Assembly: GCF_003144035.1 (NCBI RefSeq) | Contig: NZ_QFWT01000010.1 | Span: 124,001 to 188,000, forward strand | DNA from: Vibrio albus | GTDB lineage: Bacteria; Pseudomonadota; Gammaproteobacteria; Enterobacterales; Vibrionaceae | Reading direction: 5' to 3' | Length of the DNA: 64,000 nt | Part shown: one piece after another, positions 1 through 7,964 of the stretch | Numbering within the stretch: the first letter of the stretch is position 1 | How the letters are laid out: every line of letters begins with the position of its first letter | The notes under the pieces: model-generated | Seen by the model: only the letters and a program-made list of their open reading frames with translations | What the model was told of the DNA's origin: nothing | Databases searched by the model: none | Position numbers and translations under genes: made by a program

Positions 1-1
1 G

Positions 2-1021
2 CCGGTAAAATTCTTTGGTGGTATGGGTGCTTTAGGTTCAGGTATGGTGTTAGGCCGTGAAGGCCCTACAGTGCAAATGGGCGGGGCAATTGGCCGAATG
101 ATTACCGACATTTTCCGCATTAAAAATGATGACACCAAGCATTCGTTATTAGCTTCCGGTGCTGCCGGTGGCTTGGCTGCGGCTTTTAACGCACCACTAG
201 CTGGTATCATGTTTGTCGTTGAAGAAATGCGTCCCCAGTTCCGTTACTCTCTGATATCCATCAAGGCCGTTATCATCGCTTCTATTTCGGCGAATATCGT
301 CTTTAGGATGATTAAAGGACAAGATGCGGTGATTACCATGCCGCAGTACGCTCCACCGGAGCTTCCGGCCTTATTTCTGTTCCTTCTTTTAGGTGTGTTA
401 TTCGGTATTTTTGGAGTGATTTTTAACCGTTTAGTCACCTTTTCACAAGATATGTTCACTAAGATCCATAAGCATATACGCAGCCGTTACCTGCTTACCG
501 GAACATTAATTGGTGGTACTTTCGGTCTTCTTCTTTTATATGTACCTGAACTGACAGCAGGCGGGATCTGGCTTATTCCTCATATTACGAACGGTGATTA
601 CGGTGCTGGCTTCCTTCTTCTTCTTTTCCTGGGCCGGATTCTGACAACACTGGTGTGTTTTGGCTCCGGGGCTCCTGGCGGGATATTTGCGCCGATGCTG
701 GCACTAGGAACCTTATTTGGGTATGCGTTTGGCTTAATAGCAAGAAGCATTTACCCTGAGCTGGATATCGATGCAGGCATGTTTGCCATTGCAGGTATGG
801 GGGCGTTATTTGCGGCAACCGTTAGAGCCCCGATTACCGGTATTTTACTGGTTATTGAAATGACCAATAACTATTATCTGATTCTGCCATTGATCACGAC
901 TTGCCTGGGAGCCGTTATCTTCGCACAGATGCTTGGTGGTCAGCCTATATATAGTCAGTTGCTACGCCGGAGCCTGAAGAATACCAAATTACGGCAGGAA
1001 GATTTACCCGATCAACAGTAA
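2..1021 (+). CDS. clcA: ClcA-type H+/Cl- exchange transporter, 5' truncated by window
   Basis: C-terminal part of a CLC-family chloride/proton antiporter of the inner membrane; in E. coli ClcA supports extreme acid resistance. The reading frame is open from base 2, so the gene begins before the window and about 339 residues are visible. The GREGP motif with the gating glutamate (fragment residue 20) is near the left edge, and the later GSGAPGGIFAP chloride-binding segment and the tyrosine of the IYS motif near the C-terminus match ClcA. Several hydrophobic helices follow one another and no CBS domain follows, as in the short bacterial ClcA type. The first signature (GSGIP) must lie to the left of the window. 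The next gene is convergent and starts its 3' end only 11 bases downstream. Confidence 0.93.
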   Translation, partial: PVKFFGGMGALGSGMVLGREGPTVQMGGAIGRMITDIFRIKNDDTKHSLLASGAAGGLAAAFNAPLAGIMFVVEEMRPQFRYSLISIKAVIIASISANIVFRMIKGQDAVITMPQYAPPELPALFLFLLLGVLFGIFGVIFNRLVTFSQDMFTKIHKHIRSRYLLTGTLIGGTFGLLLLYVPELTAGGIWLIPHITNGDYGAGFLLLLFLGRILTTLVCFGSGAPGGIFAPMLALGTLFGYAFGLIARSIYPELDIDAGMFAIAGMGALFAATVRAPITGILLVIEMTNNYYLILPLITTCLGAVIFAQMLGGQPIYSQLLRRSLKNTKLRQEDLPDQQ

Positions 1022-1032
1022 TCTGGCTGCAG

Positions 1033-1713
1033 TCAGGGTGTAGATGGCTCCCTCTCATCAGCAATAACAGACAGGATTTGACGAATGTCAGAAATTTCCT
1101 GGACGGCGGACAAATTAGCTTTAGGGCTATAGGCATTGGCCCTGAAGTGGTAAGTCCGCATGCTGGCACCAACTCCAGCCTCTACACCCAGAGGGGTATC
1201 ATCTATGTATATGCATTCCTGAGGCAATACCGCCATATTCATCGCAGTATACAAAAGCAGATCGGGGTCGGGCTTCCAACTGTTTGCATCAAAAGCTGAA
1301 AACAGAGCCCCCCTGAATTCTTCAAGCAAACCAGTTAGATCAAGAAGAAACTCCATTTTCCGTTTAGGACTATTGGATACGACACAGACTGCGACGCCCC
1401 TCTCCTTCAACTGACGGATAACCTCCGGAACCCCATCGACGGGTTTTAAGTCCGATTGCAGCAGAGTCTGGATACGCTCGCGATAAAGAGGTTCCAAAAT
1501 ATCCAATGACACATGAATATCCAACCGCTCGCACGTTTGTGTCAGGATATCCGCGAGCTTTCCACCTTGAAAATTGGCAACCAAATCATCTTTAGTGACA
1601 TTGTCACTAAAACGACTAAACACATAGTATAACGCATCAAGACAACAGCGCTCGCTATCGATTAAAGTACCGTCACAATCAAAGATGATACATTTTACTT
1701 TTCCCGTATCCAT
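1033..1713 (-). CDS. HAD-superfamily phosphatase, YieH-like
   Basis: Haloacid dehalogenase phosphatase of 226 residues. The DxDGT nucleophile motif is at residues 12-16 (D12, D14), a VSNSP motif II is near residue 113, the motif III lysine is in WKPDPD, and a motif IV acidic pair is in IDDTPLG. Length and the sequence around VSNSP and WKPDP resemble E. coli YieH, reported to act on 6-phosphogluconate; the substrate here is inferred, and phosphoglycolate or a sugar phosphate is equally possible. The alpha-helical cap lies between motifs I and II. It stands alone, convergent with clcA. A weak GGA lies about 8 bases before the ATG. Confidence 0.8.
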   Translation of the reverse strand: MDTGKVKCIIFDCDGTLIDSERCCLDALYYVFSRFSDNVTKDDLVANFQGGKLADILTQTCERLDIHVSLDILEPLYRERIQTLLQSDLKPVDGVPEVIRQLKERGVAVCVVSNSPKRKMEFLLDLTGLLEEFRGALFSAFDANSWKPDPDLLLYTAMNMAVLPQECIYIDDTPLGVEAGVGASMRTYHFRANAYSPKANLSAVQEISDIRQILSVIADEREPSTP

Positions 1714-1846
1714 AGGCTAAGTCCGTTATTAGTCATAATATTTATCTTATGCCGGAAATAACCATGAGGAAGAGCTGAAGCAGTAATGTGATAAGCTCAT
1801 CATGCAGATAAGGAGAAAACTTAAGACTTGATCACCAAAAAACGGT

Positions 1847-2440
1847 TTATTTCTCAACCCAAATCGTACCATTTGCTCTATCGATGTTAAGAAAATCGAC
1901 TAATTGTTTTACAAACGGCAGGTTAAATGAAGTCGTTGACGATATATCAGCACTTTTTGCGTATTCGGCATCAACAACGACATCTGAAATGAGAATTTCT
2001 TCACCTTGCTGAGTCACAATCGCGCAAGCGACAGGGCTTGTATCTATAAATCCAATATAAAGCCGGCACTCCTCACTTAAAATGATCTGTGAGAAAAACT
2101 CGAGCACATAAGCCCTTTCCTGTTCTTCGGCCCATTGCGATGCCTGGAGTACTGAAAACATCACGGTTAACCGGTGAAAATCGATCAGATACAGTTCATC
2201 TACAAATGAAGACAGAGGATTGGCGTCAAACGCTAGCGTTTCAAGGTGGGAATACCGTTTGTTTTTCTCGAGCTCAACATACAGGTCTCGCCCTTTCAGA
2301 CTTTCTTGCGTCGGATACTGCACTTCAACCTGACTGATAAGCCATTCATTCTTTTTCTTAACAATTTCTGGAAGTAATTCCATTTCACCAGCACACCTTC
2401 TCTGTTTTACATCACGGTGATACTCAGTTAGTACCCCCAT
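1847..2440 (-). CDS. Conserved hypothetical protein, possible GNAT-like fold
   Basis: Not recognised with certainty. The 197-residue product is acidic and soluble, with no signal peptide or membrane segment. The C-terminal half (about residues 125-165: LYIGFIDTSPVACAIV, then EEILISDVVV) has the beta-strand pattern seen in GNAT acetyltransferases, but no clear acetyl-CoA loop is visible, so this is only a hint. The annotated ATG has no convincing ribosome binding site; an internal ATG at 2383 (MELLPE...) lies after AAGGTG and GGTGA and may be the true start. The gene is isolated between the HAD phosphatase and the CreA gene. Confidence 0.55.
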   Translation of the reverse strand: MGVLTEYHRDVKQRRCAGEMELLPEIVKKKNEWLISQVEVQYPTQESLKGRDLYVELEKNKRYSHLETLAFDANPLSSFVDELYLIDFHRLTVMFSVLQASQWAEEQERAYVLEFFSQIILSEECRLYIGFIDTSPVACAIVTQQGEEILISDVVVDAEYAKSADISSTTSFNLPFVKQLVDFLNIDRANGTIWVEK

Positions 2441-2676
2441 ATATCACATGAAACAGGTGTACAGATCATGGATGCAGGATCGGAGCTGCACGCGGTTATC
2501 AATGTGATAAGCAATACTAACAGTACTGATTTTAAAGGAAACCTTATTCTCATTAAGTCCTGACCTTTTTTCGCGAATTGAGCTGAAGTCCTTTATTATA
2601 TCGGCAGAAATAGCCTTTTCTTTATACCTGGAGTATATGATAAATTGACTGTAACTGTTCTCAAGAGATATTCATT

Positions 2677-3147
2677 ATGAAGAAGCAACTGTTTGTTTTA
2701 CCTATGCTGGCACTCGTACTTTCCGCCTGTGATAACAATGAAGTCGGCGATGTCAGTTTAGGGGTATTTACAACCAAGGACATCAAACTGAATGTGCTGA
2801 CCGATCCTCTCATTCCTGGCGTTACCTGCCATGTTGCCAGTATAGAAGCCAACCTGGACTTATCAGACCCGAGTGATTCTTCTATTGCCTGCCGTCAGAC
2901 CGGTGACATTACTGCGGATATGATAGCCGTCATTGATAAGTCCAAGGATGGTGAAATTGTCTTTAAAAAGTCCAAAAGTATTTTCTTCAAGACAATGAAA
3001 ATACGCCGGATTTACGATGCAGGCTCACAGACACTGATGTACCTTTCTTATTCGACCAAAGAAACGTCCGGAAGCTATAAACACAGCCTGTCAACGGTGC
3101 CTTTGTGGGGTACCAGCGCCTATAATAGCGACAAAAACAAACAATAA
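2677..3147 (+). CDS. creA: CreA family protein
   Basis: Small exported protein of the CreA family, 156 residues. The N-terminus is a lipoprotein-type signal peptide (MKKQLFVLPMLALVLSAC, cysteine at residue 18), so the mature protein is probably a lipid-anchored periplasmic protein. Family features are the GDVSLGVFTTKDI opening, the GVTCHVA segment, and the SIACRQTGDI motif with two conserved cysteines that could form a disulfide. The molecular function of CreA is unknown; in E. coli it sits beside creBCD, which is not the case here. It is monocistronic and followed by a hairpin at 3159-3194. Confidence 0.85.
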   Translation: MKKQLFVLPMLALVLSACDNNEVGDVSLGVFTTKDIKLNVLTDPLIPGVTCHVASIEANLDLSDPSDSSIACRQTGDITADMIAVIDKSKDGEIVFKKSKSIFFKTMKIRRIYDAGSQTLMYLSYSTKETSGSYKHSLSTVPLWGTSAYNSDKNKQ

Positions 3148-3158
3148 CTCTTTATTTT

Positions 3159-3194
3159 AATGGTACTAGCAAGGATTAAACTGCCAGTACCATT
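3159..3194 (+). terminator. Hairpin downstream of creA
   Basis: Arms AATGGTACT and AGTACCATT pair perfectly, with further GC pairs inside a loop of about 18 bases. No strong T tract follows, so it may be a weak terminator or a protective 3' stem. Confidence 0.4.
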
Positions 3195-3256
3195 ATTTCC
3201 GGTAAACCCTGCTACTGAAAATCCTTTACAAAGCACAATTGCACGGTATTATCCTT

Positions 3257-3272
3257 ACGCAAACGTTTGCCA
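3257..3272 (+). promoter_or_regulatory. PurR-type operator upstream of fhs
   Basis: ACGCAAACGTTTGCCA matches the E. coli PurR consensus ACGCAAACGTTTTCNT at all but two defined positions, and its core CGCAAACGTTTGC is nearly palindromic. It sits 40 bases before the chosen fhs start, in a position suited to repression. That a formyl-tetrahydrofolate gene, a supplier of purine carbons, carries it fits the purine regulon. The purR gene itself is not in this window. Confidence 0.7.
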
Positions 3273-3311
3273 CATGAAAACCACGCGTATTTAGGTGAGG
3301 CCGGAGTAATA

Positions 3312-5060
3312 ATGCTTACTGATATTCAAATCTGCCGTAAGGCAACACTACAGCATATCGAAACCATTGCTGACCAGGCAGGATTAGAGAAAAGTGAGGT
3401 CACTTCCCACGGACCTCATAAAGCAAAAGTCTCTCTGGATAGCTTAGAACGCTTGCAGGAAAACAAAGACGGCAAACTCATTCTGCTGACCGCCATCACC
3501 CCGACGCCTCTTGGCGAGGGTAAAACAGTGACCACTATCGGACTGGCTCAGGGGTTATCACGCTTAAATCAGTCTGTCATGGCTTGCATACGTCAACCGT
3601 CGATGGGCCCGGTATTTGGCGTTAAAGGCGGAGCTGCGGGAGGCGGCTACAGTCAGGTTGCCCCAATGGAAGAACTCAACCTGCATCTTACCGGTGATAT
3701 CCATGCAGTAACCGCCGCCCATAACCTAGCAGCAGCGGCTATTGATGCCCGTATTTTTCATGAACAAAAGAGCGGCTATCAGGATTTCGAAGCAAGAACC
3801 GGCTTACGCGCATTACGTATTGATAGTAACAATATTCTCTGGCGACGGGTGATGGATCACAACGATCGTGCGCTGCGCATGGTCACCATTGGCAAAAACA
3901 GTGAAGGGAAAACGGTTAATGGCTTTAAAAGAGAGGAAGGCTTTGATATTTCAGCCGCCTCTGAACTTATGGCTATTCTTGCTCTTGCCCGGGATCTGCA
4001 GGATTTGCGTAAGCGGATTGGAAATATTGTCCTCGCTTATAATCTCGATGGTGAAGCGGTGACCGCTGAAGATCTCCAGGTTGCAGGAGCCATGACCGTT
4101 ACTATGAAAGATGCTATTGAACCAACCATGATGCAGACGCTGGAAGGAGTGCCGACTCTTATTCATTCAGGTCCATTTGCCAATATTGCTCATGGTAATT
4201 CGTCCATCATTGCCGATAGACTGGCATTAAAACTTGCTGACTATACCGTGACAGAAGGTGGCTTTGGATCGGATATGGGCTTTGAAAAAGCCTGTAATAT
4301 AAAGTCAAATGTTTCAGGTAAAAAGCCTGATTGTGCCGTGATTGTAGCAACACTTAGAGGGCTAAAAGCGAACTCAGGCCTATACGATCTTCGTCCCGGT
4401 CAGCCCCTTCCGGATTCACTCTTTAATGATGATGACAAAGCATTACAAGCCGGCTTTGAGAATCTTAAATGGCATATTCGCAATGTTACTCGCTATGGGG
4501 TTCCTGCGGTGGTCGCCATTAACCGCTTTCCACAAGACTCCGAACAAGAACTGCAGCAGCTGACAAACATGATTCAGCAACTCGATTACCCAGTCTCGGT
4601 TGCCGTCAGTGAAGCACATGCCAAAGGTGGTGAAGGCGCGGTAGCTCTGGCTGAAAAAGTCATACAAGCTTGTAACACGCCACTTTCGTTTTCTCCACTT
4701 TATCAACTGGCTCAGCCACTGGAAGAAAAGCTGATGGCGGTCGCTGAAGTAGGCTATGGTGCGAAACAAGTTATTCTGTCTGACATCGCCAGAAACCAGC
4801 TTGAAAACTTTAAGCAACATGGGTTTGATCACCTTGCCGTGTGCATGGCAAAGACACCGCTTTCTATCTCAACAGATGCCAGTATCAAAGGCGCACCCAA
4901 CGATTTTGATGTCTATATAAGGGAGTTGAAACTTTGTGCGGGTGCCGGATTTATTTATGCACTGTGTGGAAATGTCATGACCATGCCAGGTCTGCCCGAG
5001 AAACCGGCGTTTATGAATTTGGATATTGATGAAAAAGGTCATGTTATCGGGCTGAGCTAA
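3312..5060 (+). CDS. fhs: Formate--tetrahydrofolate ligase
   Basis: ATP-dependent ligation of formate to tetrahydrofolate, giving 10-formyl-THF for purine and one-carbon metabolism in the cytosol. The 582-residue product has the family's nucleotide-binding loop [10 protein letters not shown] at residues 63-72 and the conserved [19 protein letters not shown] region that follows. The start at 3312 is preferred because CCGGAG lies 5 bases upstream; an in-frame TTG at 3267 lies inside the PurR-type operator and is therefore unlikely. The gene stands alone. A short GC-rich inverted repeat spans the stop codon (5047-5070). Vibrios also use FolD, so this enzyme is probably an auxiliary route active on free formate. 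Confidence 0.95.
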   Translation: MLTDIQICRKATLQHIETIADQAGLEKSEVTSHGPHKAKVSLDSLERLQENKDGKLILLTAITPTPLGEGKTVTTIGLAQGLSRLNQSVMACIRQPSMGPVFGVKGGAAGGGYSQVAPMEELNLHLTGDIHAVTAAHNLAAAAIDARIFHEQKSGYQDFEARTGLRALRIDSNNILWRRVMDHNDRALRMVTIGKNSEGKTVNGFKREEGFDISAASELMAILALARDLQDLRKRIGNIVLAYNLDGEAVTAEDLQVAGAMTVTMKDAIEPTMMQTLEGVPTLIHSGPFANIAHGNSSIIADRLALKLADYTVTEGGFGSDMGFEKACNIKSNVSGKKPDCAVIVATLRGLKANSGLYDLRPGQPLPDSLFNDDDKALQAGFENLKWHIRNVTRYGVPAVVAINRFPQDSEQELQQLTNMIQQLDYPVSVAVSEAHAKGGEGAVALAEKVIQACNTPLSFSPLYQLAQPLEEKLMAVAEVGYGAKQVILSDIARNQLENFKQHGFDHLAVCMAKTPLSISTDASIKGAPNDFDVYIRELKLCAGAGFIYALCGNVMTMPGLPEKPAFMNLDIDEKGHVIGLS

Positions 5061-5113
5061 ACCAGCCCGAATGGGCGGCCTCTGTGTTGATCAGTAATCC
5101 CCAGGGGCACGCC

Positions 5114-5770
5114 CTAGTACCGGTCAATAATCAAAGTCAGTTCAGCTCGTCGATTACAGGCTTTACCACTTTCTGAACGGTTAGAACACTCTGGCATGTA
5201 TTCGCCATACCCACGGGTGTATACGGAACCGGACGGTACGTGCTGCTTTAAGAACTGTTCTTTTACCTGAGCAGCACGATTCTGAGAGAGCTTATCATTC
5301 AGCGTTTTCTTACCTGTGCTGTCTGTATGCCCATCAATAACAATATTCACCGACTCATGCCTTGCCAGAAATTGACCAATTTGGTTCAACCACTTTCTGG
5401 AGTTCGCAGACACATAAGCCGAACCTGTATCAAATTGTATTTTCTTTTTAATTTTTACCATCAGGTGATTTCCCGGCACAACCTGATGGGCAATGCCTAA
5501 CTGATTTAAGAAATACACCAACTCATCCTCTGTATCGCTACGCTTTTCACCATAAGGACCTTCAACATACGACGTCGGGGCCACGATCTCCCTATTCACC
5601 ACAGGAGCCTCCTGAGGCTCGCCCCATTCTGGATTCCTTACCTGAAACTCGTTCTTGGGAGCAGTATCCAACATACTATTTCTCATCAGGGACTGACATC
5701 CACTTAATGTAATCATTCCGACTAAGGCAACTATCAACACACCAGCGTATTTTTTCATGAGAATAACCAT
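5114..5770 (-). CDS. OmpA-family lipoprotein
   Basis: Outer-membrane lipoprotein of 218 residues with a signal peptide ending in a lipobox (ITLSGC) and a C-terminal OmpA/MotB-like peptidoglycan-binding domain, about residues 110-215. Visible domain marks are the IQFDTGSAYV strand, VIDGHTDSTGKK with the conserved aspartate, LSQNRAAQV, and a NRRAEL end. The middle is a short variable linker. It likely tethers the outer membrane to the cell wall. Two cysteines (ECSNRSESGKAC) in the C-terminal domain could form a disulfide. The first ATG has GGGA 6 bases upstream; a second ATG four codons later is an alternative. The gene is convergent with fhs. Confidence 0.82.
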   Translation of the reverse strand: MVILMKKYAGVLIVALVGMITLSGCQSLMRNSMLDTAPKNEFQVRNPEWGEPQEAPVVNREIVAPTSYVEGPYGEKRSDTEDELVYFLNQLGIAHQVVPGNHLMVKIKKKIQFDTGSAYVSANSRKWLNQIGQFLARHESVNIVIDGHTDSTGKKTLNDKLSQNRAAQVKEQFLKQHVPSGSVYTRGYGEYMPECSNRSESGKACNRRAELTLIIDRY

Positions 5771-5996
5771 TAACTGTCCCGCACTAAACCTGATACTACA
5801 CTATCGGCCTTTTTCCGTTTTTCTTTACCAGAATTCACCCAGTAAGCTGCCCGACACAGGAATCTGCGGAAAATATCACACCCAGGTATACTGACACACA
5901 TCCGGACATATACTTTCTAATATCATGACTTTATACCTGACGGCTTAGGCGGTAAAATCAGACGCTACTTCTATCATTATTACCAAGGATGACATC

Positions 5997-6470
5997 GTGT
6001 CGAAACCTCTTTATATCCTTCTTCTGATTATTCTGGCTGGTTTTTTTATTTACCGGGCCTGGAATAATTATAAAGCAGCAGAAAAAAACTACGCGGAAGG
6101 TCAGGCTTTCTTGCTGGAAAATGGTCAGAAAGAAGGTGTTATTACTACCGACAGTGGCCTTCAATATTTGGTACTGGAGAAAGGAACAGGAACCGAACAC
6201 CCTACCCCGACAAGCAAAGTTACCGTGCATTATCATGGAACGCTCATTAATGGGACGGTATTCGATAGCTCAGTACAACGTGGTGAACCCATCACTTTTG
6301 GCCTTAATCAGGTGATTAAAGGCTGGCAGGAAGGTGTGCAGAACATGGTGACAGGCGAAAAAGTCCGTTTATTTATACCAAGTGACCTCGGATACGGGAA
6401 GGGAGGTTCAGGCCCTATCCCACCGGCAGCGGTACTTATTTTTGACGTAGAACTACTGGAAATTCAGTAA
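5997..6470 (+). CDS. FKBP-type peptidyl-prolyl cis-trans isomerase, membrane anchored
   Basis: Prolyl isomerase of the FKBP family, 157 residues. An N-terminal hydrophobic helix (residues 5-20) probably anchors it in the inner membrane facing the periplasm; then a short charged helix precedes the FKBP domain (about 50-157). Domain features are VTVHYHGTLINGTVFDSS, the WQEGV segment with the conserved tryptophan of the binding pocket, and the IPSDLGYGKGG and IPPAAVLIFDVEL strands. The start is GTG with AAGGAT 6 bases upstream. It resembles the C-terminal half of FklB/FkpA, but the long dimerisation arm is reduced. Its partners are unknown. Confidence 0.88.
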   Translation: MSKPLYILLLIILAGFFIYRAWNNYKAAEKNYAEGQAFLLENGQKEGVITTDSGLQYLVLEKGTGTEHPTPTSKVTVHYHGTLINGTVFDSSVQRGEPITFGLNQVIKGWQEGVQNMVTGEKVRLFIPSDLGYGKGGSGPIPPAAVLIFDVELLEIQ

Positions 6471-6589
6471 CTCTATAACCATATTGCAAGGCTCAGGTAT
6501 TGGAAAAATCCTTATATATACGACAATACCTGGGCTCTATATAGCGATATCCGAGGTGAACCTGCTCTTTTATAGCTTTAAGTGAAACT

Positions 6590-7189
6590 CTATGGCTTAG
6601 GATGAAACTCAAAGCTTTCTCCGACAACAAGAAAACAGTCCATACCTGCCGCGTGGGCAGCCTGCTTACCCAATTCTGTATCTTCAAATACAGCACACAA
6701 CTCTGGTGAAAGACTTAATTTTTCAGCAGCCAAAAGGAATGTATCCGGGTTAGGTTTATATTTTGTGACGTCTGTCGCTGTCACAATTGCCTGTAAGAGA
6801 GGCAGCAGATCTCTTTCTTCCAGAAGCCTCATCGCATTGTTTCTCTGGCTTCCTGTCCCTATAGCCGTCCGAAACAAACCCTGAGCACTTTTCAGGACCT
6901 GAAATGTGTGCGCGATAATATCGCCATGATATTCAATTTCATCAAAACACTGCATCTTATAAGTAGCGACTATTTTTGGGTCAAGCTCCAGTCCATACCT
7001 TTCATTAATTTCTAACGTAATCTCAGGGCTGGGCATCCCTCCCATTCCATGAATCCATTCACGGTCATAAGGAATATTGAACTTCTGAGCCGTCCGCTCC
7101 CACGCATCTAAATGCGCCGGCATGGTATCAATCAAGGTACCATCCATATCAAAAATCAAACCCTTATATTTTGAAAGATCAAGATTCAT
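6590..7189 (-). CDS. Beta-phosphoglucomutase-like HAD phosphatase, YqaB family
   Basis: HAD phosphatase of 199 residues with FDMDGT at residues 13-18 (D14, D16), a GTGSQR motif II, K in YKPNPD and EDTELG motif IV. Overall sequence and length match E. coli YqaB, a fructose-1-phosphatase with broad sugar-phosphate activity; the exact substrate here is inferred. It lies between the FKBP gene (convergent) and mgsA (divergent), so it may relate to clearing sugar phosphates, the same stress that methylglyoxal synthase answers, but that link is speculation. Confidence 0.82.
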   Translation of the reverse strand: MNLDLSKYKGLIFDMDGTLIDTMPAHLDAWERTAQKFNIPYDREWIHGMGGMPSPEITLEINERYGLELDPKIVATYKMQCFDEIEYHGDIIAHTFQVLKSAQGLFRTAIGTGSQRNNAMRLLEERDLLPLLQAIVTATDVTKYKPNPDTFLLAAEKLSLSPELCAVFEDTELGKQAAHAAGMDCFLVVGESFEFHPKP

Positions 7190-7272
7190 ACTACATTAGC
7201 TCCTTTCGTTGCAATGAATTGCCTTGAGCGGAAAACGTTACCACTAAAACTTATAGCGTCAACTGTATCATA

Positions 7273-7360
7273 TAAGGGAGTTGTTTATTAGAGATGCTCT
7301 GACCATTAATTTCTGTATAATCCAGATATAGTAATGGAAAATTAGTTATCAACTCCCTTA
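7273..7360. repeat. 11-bp inverted repeat, arms 66 bp apart
   Basis: TAAGGGAGTTG at 7273-7283 is matched by its exact reverse complement CAACTCCCTTA at 7350-7360. It occupies the intergenic region between the yqaB-like gene and mgsA. It could be two copies of a regulatory site or the stem of a leader RNA; nothing more can be said from sequence. Confidence 0.5.
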
Positions 7361-7434
7361 ATTTACTGGCAATTTTACTCCTACCCTAGTGAGAGCGTTG
7401 CTGGAATTGATATATAAAAAATGGAAGAAAAATA

Positions 7435-7890
7435 ATGCATCAAACAACCCGTACCATGCCCGCACATAAACACATTGCTCTTGTAGCACATGACTCTTGT
7501 AAGCCAGACCTGCTTCGCTGGGTACAAGAGAATAAAGAGAAGTTGCAAGGCCATTTCCTTTATGCCACAGGAACCACCGGAGCCATGCTTAGCAAGCAAA
7601 CCGGCCTGGCTATAAAAAGTATGATTAGCGGACCTATGGGAGGCGACCAACAGCTCGGGGCGTTAATATCAGAAAAACAAATCGACGTATTAGTCTTTTT
7701 CTGGGATCCACTCAATGCGGTTCCCCATGATCCTGATGTTAAAGCTTTGCTTCGTATTGCCAGCGTATGGAATATCCCCGTTGCCGTAAACCGAGCGTCT
7801 GCAAACTTTTTGTTTGAATCATCACTGATGAGTAAAGACGTCGATATTGAAATTCCGGATTACGACAGGTATCTCGCAGAAAGGGTGTAA
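7435..7890 (+). CDS. mgsA: Methylglyoxal synthase
   Basis: Converts dihydroxyacetone phosphate to methylglyoxal and phosphate, a cytosolic bypass relieving sugar-phosphate overload. The 151-residue product aligns without gaps with E. coli MgsA: catalytic D71 in GGDQQ, H98 and D101 in AVPHDPD, and the phosphate-binding GTTGAML loop near residues 46-52 are all in place. It is followed by a strong hairpin terminator that it shares with the convergent helD gene. The mgsA-helD-yccS neighbourhood resembles the E. coli arrangement. Confidence 0.97.
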   Translation: MHQTTRTMPAHKHIALVAHDSCKPDLLRWVQENKEKLQGHFLYATGTTGAMLSKQTGLAIKSMISGPMGGDQQLGALISEKQIDVLVFFWDPLNAVPHDPDVKALLRIASVWNIPVAVNRASANFLFESSLMSKDVDIEIPDYDRYLAERV

Positions 7891-7930
7891 GTCAGGCTTA
7901 ACCCGGCAGACAATAGAAATTATAAATGAA

Positions 7931-7964
7931 AGGTAAAACAGGTTAGCCTGTTTTACCTTTTTTT
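7931..7964 (+). terminator. Rho-independent terminator of mgsA
   Basis: Perfect 12-bp stem AGGTAAAACAGG / CCTGTTTTACCT with a 4-base loop, followed by a run of Ts. The right arm contains the stop codon of the convergent helD gene, so the structure may act in both directions. Confidence 0.88.

Noticed and set aside
3267..3311. TTG start giving a 15-residue longer formate-THF ligase
   Set aside because: The codon is inside the PurR-type operator and the family starts near the [10 protein letters not shown] residues, which have a proper ribosome binding site.
5047..5070. Terminator at the end of fhs
   Set aside because: The stem overlaps the stop codon and is not followed by a T tract; only a weak hairpin.
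7231..7246. GAAAACGTTACC near the HAD gene as a PurR-type box
   Set aside because: Too many mismatches in the right half compared with the boxes at fhs and pyrC, and no purine gene follows.
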